The notes beneath the pieces are model-generated. The model was given only the letters and a program-made list of their open reading frames with translations, searched no databases and was not told the DNA's origin. Position numbers and translations under genes: made by a program. A stretch of DNA of 64,000 bases from assembly GCF_900114055.1 (NCBI RefSeq), contig NZ_FORR01000013.1:1-64000 (forward strand). The letters are read 5' to 3'. How positions within the stretch are numbered: position 1 is the stretch's first letter; each line of letters begins with the position of its first letter. Positions 7,527 through 15,282 of the stretch are shown piece by piece. Source of the stretch: Thermoflavimicrobium dichotomicum. Its GTDB lineage: Bacteria > Bacillota > Bacilli > Thermoactinomycetales > Thermoactinomycetaceae.

Positions 7527-7859
7527 ATGACGGATCAAGAAAAATATCATATTTCAGCGAAAGATTTTGCGAAAAAATATAAACATGGAGAGTTGCAACA
7601 AGTACAATTGATCGATGTCCGAGAGCCTCAGGAGTGGGAAATATATCATTTGGAACATAGCCAACTGATTCCCCTGGCTCAGTTGCCTCTACGGCTTCAT
7701 GAGTTAGATCGATTGAAACCGGTCTATATTCTTTGCGCCCATGGTGTGCGGAGCTGGCACGCAGCCAATTATTTGTTACAAGAAGGTTTTGAACAGGTAA
7801 TGAATGTCGATGGGGGTCTGGCAGAAGTCAGTTTGTATCTCGATGAGGATGATGAATAA
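7527..7859 (+). CDS. Single-domain rhodanese (sulfurtransferase)
   Basis: A 110-residue protein made of one rhodanese domain, expected to carry a persulfide on its active Cys and pass sulfur to acceptors in the cytosol. Seen: the LIDVREPQEWE strand-turn typical of the fold (residues ~28-38) and the active loop CAHGVRSWHAA with the catalytic Cys at ~72, then VDGGL near the end. A GTG at 7518 lies inside the AAAGGTGA binding site, so ATG 7527 is taken as start. Neighbours give no clear pathway; the ferredoxin gene converges on it with a shared terminator. YqhL/GlpE-like by size, exact role unknown. Confidence 0.85.
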   Translation: MTDQEKYHISAKDFAKKYKHGELQQVQLIDVREPQEWEIYHLEHSQLIPLAQLPLRLHELDRLKPVYILCAHGVRSWHAANYLLQEGFEQVMNVDGGLAEVSLYLDEDDE

Positions 7860-7863
7860 AAAT

Positions 7864-7897
7864 AAAAAAGCTGCTTAGCATACTAAGCAGCTTTTTT
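7864..7897. terminator. Bidirectional terminator between rhodanese and ferredoxin genes
   Basis: An 11-bp perfect stem (AAGCTGCTTAG at 7868-7878 with CTAAGCAGCTT at 7883-7893) and a 4-nt loop, flanked by A-run and T-run on both sides. It serves two convergent genes. Confidence 0.9.
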
Positions 7898-7904
7898 CCC
7901 ATTT

Positions 7905-8171
<267 letters not shown>

Positions 8172-8235
8172 TTAGAACGTTTCGGTTAGAAATGCAAGAC
8201 AATAAAGGAATCTGTTCACAAGGAGTGTAAAAATA

Positions 8236-8808
8236 ATGAATACAAAACAGGCAGAAAAGCATTTGTTAATCAGTTTTTACCTTACCCAGGGCCTTCTTTT
8301 TTTATGCGCATGGTTCCTGTTATGGTGGCAAGATCGACTGCATATCGGCTTGATCGGGATCTGTGAAGGGAAATGGTGGATGATTGGAGCCGGAGTTGGA
8401 TTGGTTATCGTTGGAATTGATTTACTGCTTACCTATCTGGTTCCAGAAAAATGGATGGATGATGGAGGAATTAACCGTTTGCTCTTTAAAGATCGAACAC
8501 TCATTCATATCTTTATCATTGCATTCGTATCCAGCTGGGTGGAAGAGCTGCTGTTTCGAGGTGCATTGCAATATTGGTTAGGGATTTGGGGAACCAGTGT
8601 TATATTTGTTTTATTACATATACGTTATTTAAGAAAATGGGTAATGGTGACGGTGGTTGGACTTGTCAGTCTTGCATTGGGGTTGCTGGTGGAAAAGTCT
8701 GGCTTCCTCGCTCCGGCCATTGCTGCGCATTGGACTGTTAATTTTTGTATGGGTATATTTATACAGTATGTTGATAATTCACCAAACGAGATCAAGGATC
8801 TGGAATGA
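8236..8808 (+). CDS. CPBP-family intramembrane metalloprotease (CAAX protease-like)
   Basis: A 190-residue polytopic membrane protein with about five to six hydrophobic segments. The family's catalytic motifs are visible: EELLFRG (EExxxR, residues ~101-107), the FVLLHIRYL helix with its His, and a last motif AAHWTVN. Members cut within the membrane or process prenylated or bacteriocin-type peptides; some act as bacteriocin self-immunity (Abi) proteins. Start ATG 8236 follows AAGGAGTG. It stands alone between ferredoxin (divergent) and mecA. The substrate cannot be inferred. Confidence 0.8.
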   Translation: MNTKQAEKHLLISFYLTQGLLFLCAWFLLWWQDRLHIGLIGICEGKWWMIGAGVGLVIVGIDLLLTYLVPEKWMDDGGINRLLFKDRTLIHIFIIAFVSSWVEELLFRGALQYWLGIWGTSVIFVLLHIRYLRKWVMVTVVGLVSLALGLLVEKSGFLAPAIAAHWTVNFCMGIFIQYVDNSPNEIKDLE

Positions 8809-9151
8809 TGCCGGCTCATTCATCGTCTGGATGAGGACTGATCTGAGACACTGGTTATGCTATCCATCTATGTCAGGTTGACATTTTTTTTCATAAAATA
8901 CGTGCAAGAAGGATATGGAGAAGAAAAAAGCGAAAAGTGATATCTCATTTTAAACGATGATGGAAGGATCATAGTGATCTTTTCTAAGTAGTGTGATAGA
9001 ATATATATTTATTATATATAGATGCAATTTCACTCGCTTTTGTGTATTATAAAATTAGAAGAGAAAAGGAGACCGAGACCGCTGAAGTAACCGTTTTGTT
9101 TTTTGCCACATACACTGGGATGTGGAGGTCTCCAGCGAGGGAGGGAAAGCC
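8809..9151. other. Intergenic region upstream of mecA
   Basis: No gene seen. The middle (about 8990-9025) is very A+T-rich with overlapping TATATA/TATTATATAT boxes that could hold the mecA promoter, but no -35 box stands out. A short GACATTTTTTTTC run near 8880 could be a weak stop for the protease gene. Confidence 0.3.
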
Positions 9152-9754
9152 ATGCGTGTCGAGCGTCTAGGTGGAGATAAAATTCGTTTCTTTTTAACCT
9201 TGGACGATCTTTCTGATCGCGGAATTGAAAAAGAAGATATGTGGAGAGATATCCCAAAAGTTCAAGAACTGTTCAATGAAATGATGGAACACGCATACGA
9301 AGAACTCGGCTTCGAGATTGCTGGACCTGTTGCGGTTGAGGTACATGATCTGCCAACACAAGGAATGGTTGTGGTCGTAACCAGTGGACGCACTTTCAAA
9401 ACGGATGAGGAAGACTTTGAAAGCGAAGACGCTTATGAGCTGGAAGTCTTCCCAATGGTGGATAGCGAATGTATCGTATTCCGCTTTTTGGACCTGGAGC
9501 ACCTGATTCAAGCGGCGATACGCATGAATTCTCTGGTTGAACAAGGTGGCCGAGTATATAAATACAATGACCTTTATTACCTTGTATTGGATAGGAACTT
9601 GAAAACAGATCGCTTTGAAGCAGTGATGGCCCTACTTTCTGAGTTTGGAGAAATCTCAACGGTAACAGATGCTGTTTTGCAAGAATATGGAAAAGTGATT
9701 TGGGCTGAAAATGCAATTCGGGAAATAACCAGATATTTTGGTTCAGATAAATAA
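9152..9754 (+). CDS. mecA: Adaptor protein MecA/YpbH family
   Basis: A 200-residue adaptor that hands substrates to the ClpC-ClpP protease (ComK and others in B. subtilis). Seen: the N-terminal substrate-binding region starting MRVERLGGDKIRFFLT, a central acidic linker (TDEEDFESEDAYE, ~residues 91-103) and the C-terminal ClpC-binding domain with LEHLIQAA and YLVLDR. The start is ATG 9152, 7 nt from GGGAGGG; an upstream in-frame ATG has no such site. In B. subtilis the paralogue ypbH lies near gudB, so the place just before gudB fits. MecA versus YpbH cannot be told apart with confidence. Confidence 0.88.
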   Translation: MRVERLGGDKIRFFLTLDDLSDRGIEKEDMWRDIPKVQELFNEMMEHAYEELGFEIAGPVAVEVHDLPTQGMVVVVTSGRTFKTDEEDFESEDAYELEVFPMVDSECIVFRFLDLEHLIQAAIRMNSLVEQGGRVYKYNDLYYLVLDRNLKTDRFEAVMALLSEFGEISTVTDAVLQEYGKVIWAENAIREITRYFGSDK

Positions 9755-9782
9755 AAAATCGCGCCGAATGCGCGATTTTTTC
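9753..9782 (+). terminator. Terminator after mecA
   Basis: A 7-bp stem ATCGCGC/GCGCGAT with a 5-nt loop, followed by a T-run, directly behind the mecA stop. Confidence 0.85.
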
Positions 9783-10158
9783 ATATCGGCGTTTTCTTGG
9801 CATCGAAAGATTTGGGAAAGTTCTGAAAAGAGAACGCTCAGTCGCAAGTCGCCAAATCATCGTGATCCCCCTTGGCTGTGCTTTCAGTTTATCCCAAAAA
9901 ATGACGATCGTCATGAAATATGAAAAAGAGATGGTTGATTCTACATAATTCAAGGGTTTGGACGGTTGATTGATTTCTGACAATATAGTACAGTTTGGTA
10001 TTGATTAGAACTATTTTCTCCGTTATGGAATAAAGGGGTAGCCATCTCCGTGTTCTTGTTCTATGATATACAAGAGCTCTCTTTTTTTTAAAAAAGATTG
10101 GTATAGATGGGTTCTCTTTCCTTTTGCAGTTGTTGTATACTGTTTGATGGATTTCTAT

Positions 10159-10366
10159 CCTAGCGAGTGAGAAAACCCTTGGCTTCAGCTAGGGGATTGG
10201 ATCGAAGGGCAAACTAGGCTGAAAAACGAAGAACCAGCAGTAGGGCTAGTTTGAAAAATATCTTTTTTCACCGCTGGGCTGGCGGGTTGAGCTTGGTTCA
10301 TTTCTCTTCAGTAGAAGGGATTACCAAGAATCCCCTGCGTTTACGCATGGGGAGTGGTCAAGTTAG
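10159..10366. mobile_element. Non-autonomous IS200/IS605-like remnant (both end hairpins, no transposase)
   Basis: The ~690 bp between mecA and gudB have no gene. From 10159 there is an end-like hairpin (CCTAGC...GCTAGG with CCCTTGGCTTCAG inside). At 10330-10366 comes GAATCCCCTGCG-TTTA-CGCATGGGGAGTGGTCAAG, a sequence type common at the right ends of tnpB-bearing IS605 elements, where it also forms the guide-RNA scaffold end. About 130 nt lie between, with no coding capacity. This looks like a palindrome-associated miniature derivative. Boundaries are approximate. Confidence 0.6.
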
Positions 10367-10440
10367 GAATCATTCATATTAGTTAATACTTGTATTGATT
10401 GAACCCATCGGTATGTAATTTGTCTCTGAGGTGAAATGGA

Positions 10441-11724
10441 ATGAAACAACAACCTGTTGCAGCTGGTCAGCAGTTGCAAGAACAAGAAAACCTAGATGTG
10501 CTTGCTTCAACCCAGGTGGTAATTAAAAAAGCTTTGGAAAAATTGGGTTATCCAGATTCGATGTATGAATTGTTAAAAGAGCCTTTGCGCGTATTAACGG
10601 TTCGCATTCCGGTTCGAATGGATGATGGTTCGGTCAAGGTGTTTACGGGTTATCGTGCCCAGCATAACGATGCGGTGGGACCAACCAAAGGTGGTGTTCG
10701 TTTTCACCCGGATGTGACCGAATCAGAAGTGAAAGCCCTGTCTATTTGGATGAGCTTGAAAGCGGGTATCGTCGATCTTCCATATGGTGGTGGTAAAGGC
10801 GGAATCGTTTGTGATCCACGTACCATGTCATTCCGTGAACTCGAAGCACTTTCCCGTGGATATGTACGTGCGATTAGCCAGATCGTTGGTCCTGCTAAAG
10901 ATATACCTGCACCCGATGTATTTACCAACTCACAAATCATGGCTTGGATGATGGATGAATACAGCCGGATTCGTGAATTTGACTCTCCAGGTTTCATTAC
11001 AGGAAAACCACTCGTTCTTGGCGGATCTCGTGGTCGTGAAACCGCTACAGCCAAAGGCGTTACCATTATGATTCGTGAAGCAGCGAAGAAAAGAGGCATC
11101 GATATTAAAGGAGCACGTGTAGTCATCCAAGGATTTGGTAATGCTGGAAGCTTTTTGGCAAAGTTCATGCATGATGCGGGAGCAAAAGTAATCGGAATTT
11201 CCGATGCTTACGGTGCGCTCTATGACCCGAATGGTTTGGACATCGATTATTTGCTGGATCGTCGTGATTCATTTGGTACCGTTACCAAACTGTTTAAAGA
11301 TACCATTACAAACAACGAACTCTTGGAGCTGGAGTGCGATATTCTGGTTCCGGCCGCTGTGGAAAACCAGATTACCGCTTCCAATGCCCATAACATTAAA
11401 GCTGAAATTGTTGTTGAAGCAGCGAATGGTCCAACCACTCTGGAAGCTACACGTATTCTGCATGAACGTGGTATTCTTCTCGTTCCTGACGTATTGGCAA
11501 GTGCTGGTGGTGTGACGGTTTCTTACTTTGAATGGGTGCAAAACAATCAGGGATATTATTGGAGCGAAGAAGAAGTTGAGAAGAAATTGGAAGATATTAT
11601 GGTACGGGCGTTTGAAAATGTTTATAACACAGCCAAAGCACGTCAAGTCGACATGCGGCTTGCTGCATACATGGTCGGAGTAAGAAAAATGGCTGAGGCA
11701 TCCCGCTTCCGTGGTTGGGTATAA
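10441..11724 (+). CDS. gudB: NAD-specific glutamate dehydrogenase
   Basis: Interconverts glutamate and 2-oxoglutarate plus ammonia; in Bacilli it mainly degrades glutamate. The 427-residue length is normal. Seen: the substrate region GPTKGGVRFHP, the catalytic Lys region LPYGGGKGGI (~residues 114-123), PAPDVFTNSQIM, the dinucleotide fold GFGNAGS (~228-234) and the C-terminal PDVLASAGGVTVSYFEW. ATG 10441 follows GAGGTGA at 8 nt. Downstream is the YpdA-type reductase gene, the same pair as gudB-ypdA in B. subtilis. A hairpin with a T-run lies between them. Confidence 0.95.
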   Translation: MKQQPVAAGQQLQEQENLDVLASTQVVIKKALEKLGYPDSMYELLKEPLRVLTVRIPVRMDDGSVKVFTGYRAQHNDAVGPTKGGVRFHPDVTESEVKALSIWMSLKAGIVDLPYGGGKGGIVCDPRTMSFRELEALSRGYVRAISQIVGPAKDIPAPDVFTNSQIMAWMMDEYSRIREFDSPGFITGKPLVLGGSRGRETATAKGVTIMIREAAKKRGIDIKGARVVIQGFGNAGSFLAKFMHDAGAKVIGISDAYGALYDPNGLDIDYLLDRRDSFGTVTKLFKDTITNNELLELECDILVPAAVENQITASNAHNIKAEIVVEAANGPTTLEATRILHERGILLVPDVLASAGGVTVSYFEWVQNNQGYYWSEEEVEKKLEDIMVRAFENVYNTAKARQVDMRLAAYMVGVRKMAEASRFRGWV

Positions 11725-11745
11725 TATAATAATAGCTGAGTCGAG

Positions 11746-11773
11746 AAAAACACCCCTATTTAGGGTGTTTTTC
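11746..11773 (+). terminator. Terminator after gudB
   Basis: A 10-bp stem AAAAACACCC/GGGTGTTTTT with a 7-nt loop ending in T-run, 20 nt behind gudB and 22 nt before the next start. Partial readthrough to the next gene is possible. Confidence 0.8.
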
Positions 11774-11794
11774 TTCTTGGTGAGGAGGATATTT

Positions 11795-12784
11795 ATGATG
11801 GAGGAAGCCATTATTATTGGAGCAGGACCCTGTGGAATCTCAGCAGCCGTTGAGTTGAAAAAAAGAGGGATCGAACCACTTGTCATTGAGAAAGGTTGTA
11901 TCGCCAATTCAATCTATCACTATCCGGTGGGGATGACGTTTTTCAGCTCACCAGAGAATATTGAAATAGGCGATGTTCCATTTGTGACCATCAATGAAAA
12001 ACCGACTCGGCATGAAGCATTGAAATATTATCGCAAAGTGGTTCAACTATATGATGTAAAGGTACACACATACGAACGGGTTACCCAAATTCAAAAAGCA
12101 GATCCTGGTTTTTTGGTGTATACGGAAACACGTGAAGGAAAAAAAATCTATGAAACGCCTTATGTAATCCTGTCTACAGGTTATTATGATCAACCCAATT
12201 TATTAAATATTCCAGGCGAAGATCTTCCGCATGTGTTCCATTACTTTAAAGATGGACATCCGTATGCAGGCCATGAAGTTGTCGTCATTGGTGGACGTAA
12301 CTCAGCCATTGATGCTGCTTTGGAGCTTTATCAGGCGGGAGCAAATGTGACGATGGTTTATCGCAAAGCTTCCTTTCACCCAAGTGTAAAGGCATGGGTC
12401 AAGCCTGTCATCGAAGCGGCCATCGAAAAAGAACGGATCCGCATGATCTGGGAAACAGAAGTAATGGAAATCAAGCCGCGCAGTGTTGTTATTGATACCA
12501 AAGGTGTACGATCGGAAATTCCGGCTGATTTTGTGTTTGCCATGACAGGTTATCGCCCTGATCTAACCATGGCAAAAGAGCTGGGGGCTGAGATCGATCC
12601 CAAAACCCATGTACCCATCTGTTCAGAGGCGATGGAAACGACCGTTCCAGGTCTCTACCTGGCGGGAGTGATTGCTACGGGGCATGATGCTACGAAGATC
12701 TTTATTGAGAACGGCCGCTTTCACGGGCAAATGATTGCAGAGGATATCAAGCAAAAATTGAATCAGAAACAGTATACTGGATAA
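11795..12784 (+). CDS. bdr: YpdA-type FAD-dependent thiol reductase (putative bacillithiol disulfide reductase)
   Basis: A 329-residue flavoprotein of the thioredoxin-reductase-like class. Seen: FAD-binding GAGPCG (residues ~9-14), the STGYYDQP turn, a second nucleotide fold VVIGGRNSAIDAA (~166-178) for NADPH, and AGVIATGHDATKIFIENGR near the end. The family is reported to reduce bacillithiol disulfide. A CxxC redox pair is absent, as expected for YpdA; the lone Cys in GAGPCG sits by the flavin. ATG 11795 lies 6 nt behind GGAGGA. The gudB neighbour matches B. subtilis. The name rests on synteny and motifs. Confidence 0.85.
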   Translation: MMEEAIIIGAGPCGISAAVELKKRGIEPLVIEKGCIANSIYHYPVGMTFFSSPENIEIGDVPFVTINEKPTRHEALKYYRKVVQLYDVKVHTYERVTQIQKADPGFLVYTETREGKKIYETPYVILSTGYYDQPNLLNIPGEDLPHVFHYFKDGHPYAGHEVVVIGGRNSAIDAALELYQAGANVTMVYRKASFHPSVKAWVKPVIEAAIEKERIRMIWETEVMEIKPRSVVIDTKGVRSEIPADFVFAMTGYRPDLTMAKELGAEIDPKTHVPICSEAMETTVPGLYLAGVIATGHDATKIFIENGRFHGQMIAEDIKQKLNQKQYTG

Positions 12785-12883
12785 ATAGAGAAGATGCTTT
12801 ATAATTTCACAAAATATGGGGCTATATAGATACTGAAGTTTGGCTGTTTATGACCAAGCGTTAAAGGTAGCTCGATGAAAAAC

Positions 12884-12920
12884 AAAGCCAAAGGAAACCG
12901 ATCCCATTCCTTTGGCTTTT
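12884..12920 (+). terminator. Terminator after the YpdA-type gene
   Basis: A 13-bp stem AAAGCCAAAGGAA (12884-12896) with TTCCTTTGGCTTT (12907-12919) and a 10-nt loop. It ends in a short T-run. Confidence 0.8.
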
Positions 12921-12925
12921 AGCTT

Positions 12926-12958
12926 GTTGACAAACTATCGGTTATATGCCGGTTTTCC
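12926..12958. repeat. Member of a dispersed GTTGACAAA/CCGGCATATAACCG hairpin family
   Basis: Contains GTTGACAAA followed by a CGGTTATATGCCGG core. Related pieces occur at 25411-25446, 52533-52573 and about 62463-62500, always between genes. This copy lacks a clear matching right arm. Confidence 0.45.
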
Positions 12959-13043
12959 TTTTCCGTTTACTCTGCTCAGTAAATACGAGCAAGAAGTTGT
13001 TCAACTGGAAAAGGAAAACGGGTTTCGTTAAGACAGTGTGACT

Positions 13044-14006
13044 TCAAAACACTTTCTGCAGTTCATCGATCGAGAGCTTTAATTGCAATGCTAACATTAA
13101 CTTGATGCGGGCTTTTTGTCCATTCAGTTCCCCGCCAAAAATGACTCCCATCTCTTTCAGCTGTTTTCCCCCACCTTCGTATGCATAAATATCCTGAACA
13201 ACCCCATTGTAACAGCGAGAAACAAGGACAACAGGAATATCTTGCTTTAAGGCCTGGGAAATCCCCGGAAGCATGGCCGGAGGGAGATTGCCAAGACCGA
13301 GTGCTTCGATGACAATGCCGTGGTATTGTTGTTGAATGGCCCACTTAATCATGGAATCGTCCATGCCAGCGGCGGCTTTGATGAGGGCGACTTTCGCCGT
13401 AGGTTTTACCAGTGGCAGAGGTTGTTTGCGGATCACTTTGCGATAAAAACGGATATCTTTTTTCGATAAATGTCCAATGGGTCCCAGTGAAGGGGACTGA
13501 AAGGTCGCCACGTTGCTGGTATGCGTTTTGGTTACTTCTCTGGCTGTGTGAATTTCGTCATTGAAGACCACGAGTGTTCCCAAGCCACTTGCCTGGTCAT
13601 GAGCTGCTACTCGAACAGCATTGACCAGGTTATAGGGACCGTCTGCTCCGAGTTCATTTTGGCTGCGCATTGCACCTGTGACGACCACTGGTTTGTTGCT
13701 TTGGATCACCAGATCCAGGAAATAAGCAGTTTCTTCAAGTGTATCCGTGCCGTGTGTAATGACTACACCGTCAATCTCAGATTGATCAAGCAGTTCGGCC
13801 ACCCTCTTGGCTAAAAGGTACATTTCATTCGGGGTCATATGCGGACTGGGCAAATTGAGTAAATGCTCCATGTGTGTATGAGCATAAGGAGCTAAAAGAG
13901 GCAATACCGACTGGAGAGCACTTGGATCTTGAGGCTTGACTCCATTTTCTTTACTTTCTGCCATGGCAATTGTGCCACCAGTGGTGATGATGACGATCTG
14001 TTTCAT
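13044..14006 (-). CDS. ansA: L-asparaginase, type I
   Basis: Hydrolyses asparagine to aspartate and ammonia in the cytosol. It has 320 residues from the chosen start. Seen: the first catalytic motif TTGGTIAM (residues ~7-14), the second VITHGTDTLEETA (~82-94) with its Thr-Asp pair, and VVTGAMRSQNELGADGP. No signal peptide, so probably the cytoplasmic type. ATG 14004-14006 is 6 nt behind AGGGGAGC; an upstream in-frame start has no site. It is on the strand opposite to its neighbours and stands alone. Confidence 0.9.
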   Translation of the reverse strand: MKQIVIITTGGTIAMAESKENGVKPQDPSALQSVLPLLAPYAHTHMEHLLNLPSPHMTPNEMYLLAKRVAELLDQSEIDGVVITHGTDTLEETAYFLDLVIQSNKPVVVTGAMRSQNELGADGPYNLVNAVRVAAHDQASGLGTLVVFNDEIHTAREVTKTHTSNVATFQSPSLGPIGHLSKKDIRFYRKVIRKQPLPLVKPTAKVALIKAAAGMDDSMIKWAIQQQYHGIVIEALGLGNLPPAMLPGISQALKQDIPVVLVSRCYNGVVQDIYAYEGGGKQLKEMGVIFGGELNGQKARIKLMLALQLKLSIDELQKVF

Positions 14007-14226
14007 GATATGCTCCCCTTTCACTGATAAAATGGATGACATGATTGGAGAATGATAAAAATAAGTCGAAATGAATTCAAATGTATGCAGAAGATAAATT
14101 AGTAGTAATTCCTATAAAAAAACATGATTTTATTTCCATTTGTTCTATGATAGCGGAAACGGTATGAATTATCTAGTGATCTGTAAATAATATATTTCAA
14201 CGAGAAGAGTTGGCGGTGAATATAAA

Positions 14227-14388
14227 ATGAGAGAGAATGAACGGATGATGGTAACGATTCGCTGTTTGCGTTGTGGCGAGCGTTTTATCCTCAAAGGCCG
14301 AGTCAAAAGAGGCAGAATCGAAACGGGTTTTAAACGTTGTTTATGTGATAACGAATCGGATTTTGAAATTCGTAATGAACCTATATAA
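14227..14388 (+). CDS. Small zinc-ribbon-like protein (53 aa)
   Basis: ATG 14227 lies behind GGCGGTGA. The 53-residue product is strongly basic, with a CLRCGERF knuckle (Cys ~13 and 16) and a CLC pair (~38-40), a CxxC...CxC arrangement that could bind one zinc. It lies divergently from ansA and ahead of sleB. I do not recognise the family. The open frame, site and cysteine pattern support a real gene. Confidence 0.55.
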   Translation: MRENERMMVTIRCLRCGERFILKGRVKRGRIETGFKRCLCDNESDFEIRNEPI

Positions 14389-14478
14389 GAATGGTAGTGC
14401 CAAGCCTCCAGTGTAGAATGGGGAGCCAATGAAGAATCTTGTTATTTATCAATCATTTAAAATAGTTCCGATACCATA

Positions 14479-14509
14479 TGCCCATCTTCATCCCAGAGAG
14501 AAGATGGGC
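14479..14509. repeat. 10-bp perfect inverted repeat upstream of sleB
   Basis: GCCCATCTTC and GAAGATGGGC separated by about 10 nt. No T-run follows, so it may be an mRNA hairpin or operator, not a terminator. It lies in the ~400 bp gene-free stretch between the zinc-ribbon gene and sleB. Confidence 0.6.
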
Positions 14510-14563
14510 AGAATCATTTATAAAGTCAATGACCGAGTCTATCCTGAACATATGAATACATTT

Positions 14564-14650
14564 CTCCCGCGCTTCGGGATGGGTTCCTTCCTCCGTGACG
14601 ACTTCTGTACCATCACAGTCACTCCGTAAGGAACCCATCCCTCCGATTTA
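14564..14650. repeat. ~87-bp palindromic repeat, copy 1 (copy 2 at 25276-25362)
   Basis: Starts CTCCCGCGCTTCGGGATGGG and closes on itself: GGATGGGTTCCTT near 14577 pairs with AAGGAACCCATCC near 14628. The middle (CTTCTGTACCATCACAGTCACTCC) is the same in both copies. It precedes sleB by about 145 nt; the other copy precedes spoIVA. It could be a structured RNA or a miniature mobile element. Confidence 0.75.
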
Positions 14651-14730
14651 ATTGCTCCCTCTTTCCAGGACTGTGATGCGTTTGATTCCAGTTGCAGTTG
14701 GAGGTTTATCCCTTAAGGACGTTTTTCTTT

Positions 14731-14761
14731 TGTATAAATAGAGAAGTCTGCGCTCAAACTA
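14731..14761 (+). promoter_or_regulatory. Candidate sigma-G-type promoter of sleB-ypeB
   Basis: TGTATA at 14731 and CAAACTA at 14755, 18 nt apart, 33 nt before the sleB start. This is close to the forespore sigma-G consensus (TGHATA / CATWHTA); B. subtilis sleB-ypeB is sigma-G dependent. The -10 differs at one position. Confidence 0.45.
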
Positions 14762-14794
14762 CCAAAAAAGATGATGAAGGTTGGGAGGATCGCC

Positions 14795-15265
14795 ATGCCC
14801 AAGCGAATTAAGCCGTGGTTGAGCGTTTTTCTATGTATTGGTTGTTTTGGTTTGTTAGGTGGAGAATATGTCTCGCATGCGGCCAATGCAGGCAAGAGCA
14901 GTCATGGATTTACAGCCAATGATATTAGAATGATGGCGCAGGCTGTTTATGGTGAAGCACGTGGAGAGCCATATGTGGGGCAAGTAGCGATAGCAGCGGT
15001 GATTTTAAATCGATTGGAAAGCGAGCAGTTCCCCAATACCGTATCAGGGGTTATTTTTCAGCCGGGTGCTTTTACGGCGGTAGCGGATGGACAGATTTGG
15101 TTAAAACCCAATGAAACGGCCAAAAAAGCCGTGATGGATGCGATTAATGGTTGGGACCCTACGGGAAACTGTCTGTATTATTTTAATCCAGCTACGGCAA
15201 CATCCAAATGGATTTGGAGTCGACCCCAAGTAAAGCGTATCGGAAAACATATTTTTTGCAAATAA
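14795..15265 (+). CDS. sleB: Spore cortex-lytic enzyme SleB (short form)
   Basis: A cell-wall hydrolase of the SleB/CwlJ family that opens cortex peptidoglycan during germination. The product is 156 residues: a signal peptide (hydrophobic SVFLCIGCFGLLGG, likely cleaved after SHA) and then directly the catalytic domain (DIRMMAQAVYGEARGEPY with the key Glu, VAAVILNRL, FTAVADGQ, YYFNPATATSKW). B. subtilis SleB is ~305 residues with an N-terminal peptidoglycan-binding domain, which is missing here. ATG 14795 is 6 nt behind GGGAGGAT. The next gene is ypeB, its usual partner, 17 nt away, so it is a SleB-type and not a CwlJ-type context. Confidence 0.9.
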   Translation: MPKRIKPWLSVFLCIGCFGLLGGEYVSHAANAGKSSHGFTANDIRMMAQAVYGEARGEPYVGQVAIAAVILNRLESEQFPNTVSGVIFQPGAFTAVADGQIWLKPNETAKKAVMDAINGWDPTGNCLYYFNPATATSKWIWSRPQVKRIGKHIFCK

Positions 15266-15282
15266 AGGAGCGATGTTGAGCC

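Noticed and set aside
14429-14629. 66-codon frame upstream of sleB
   Set aside because: It runs through two palindromic repeats and has only a poor site; its product has no protein-like pattern.
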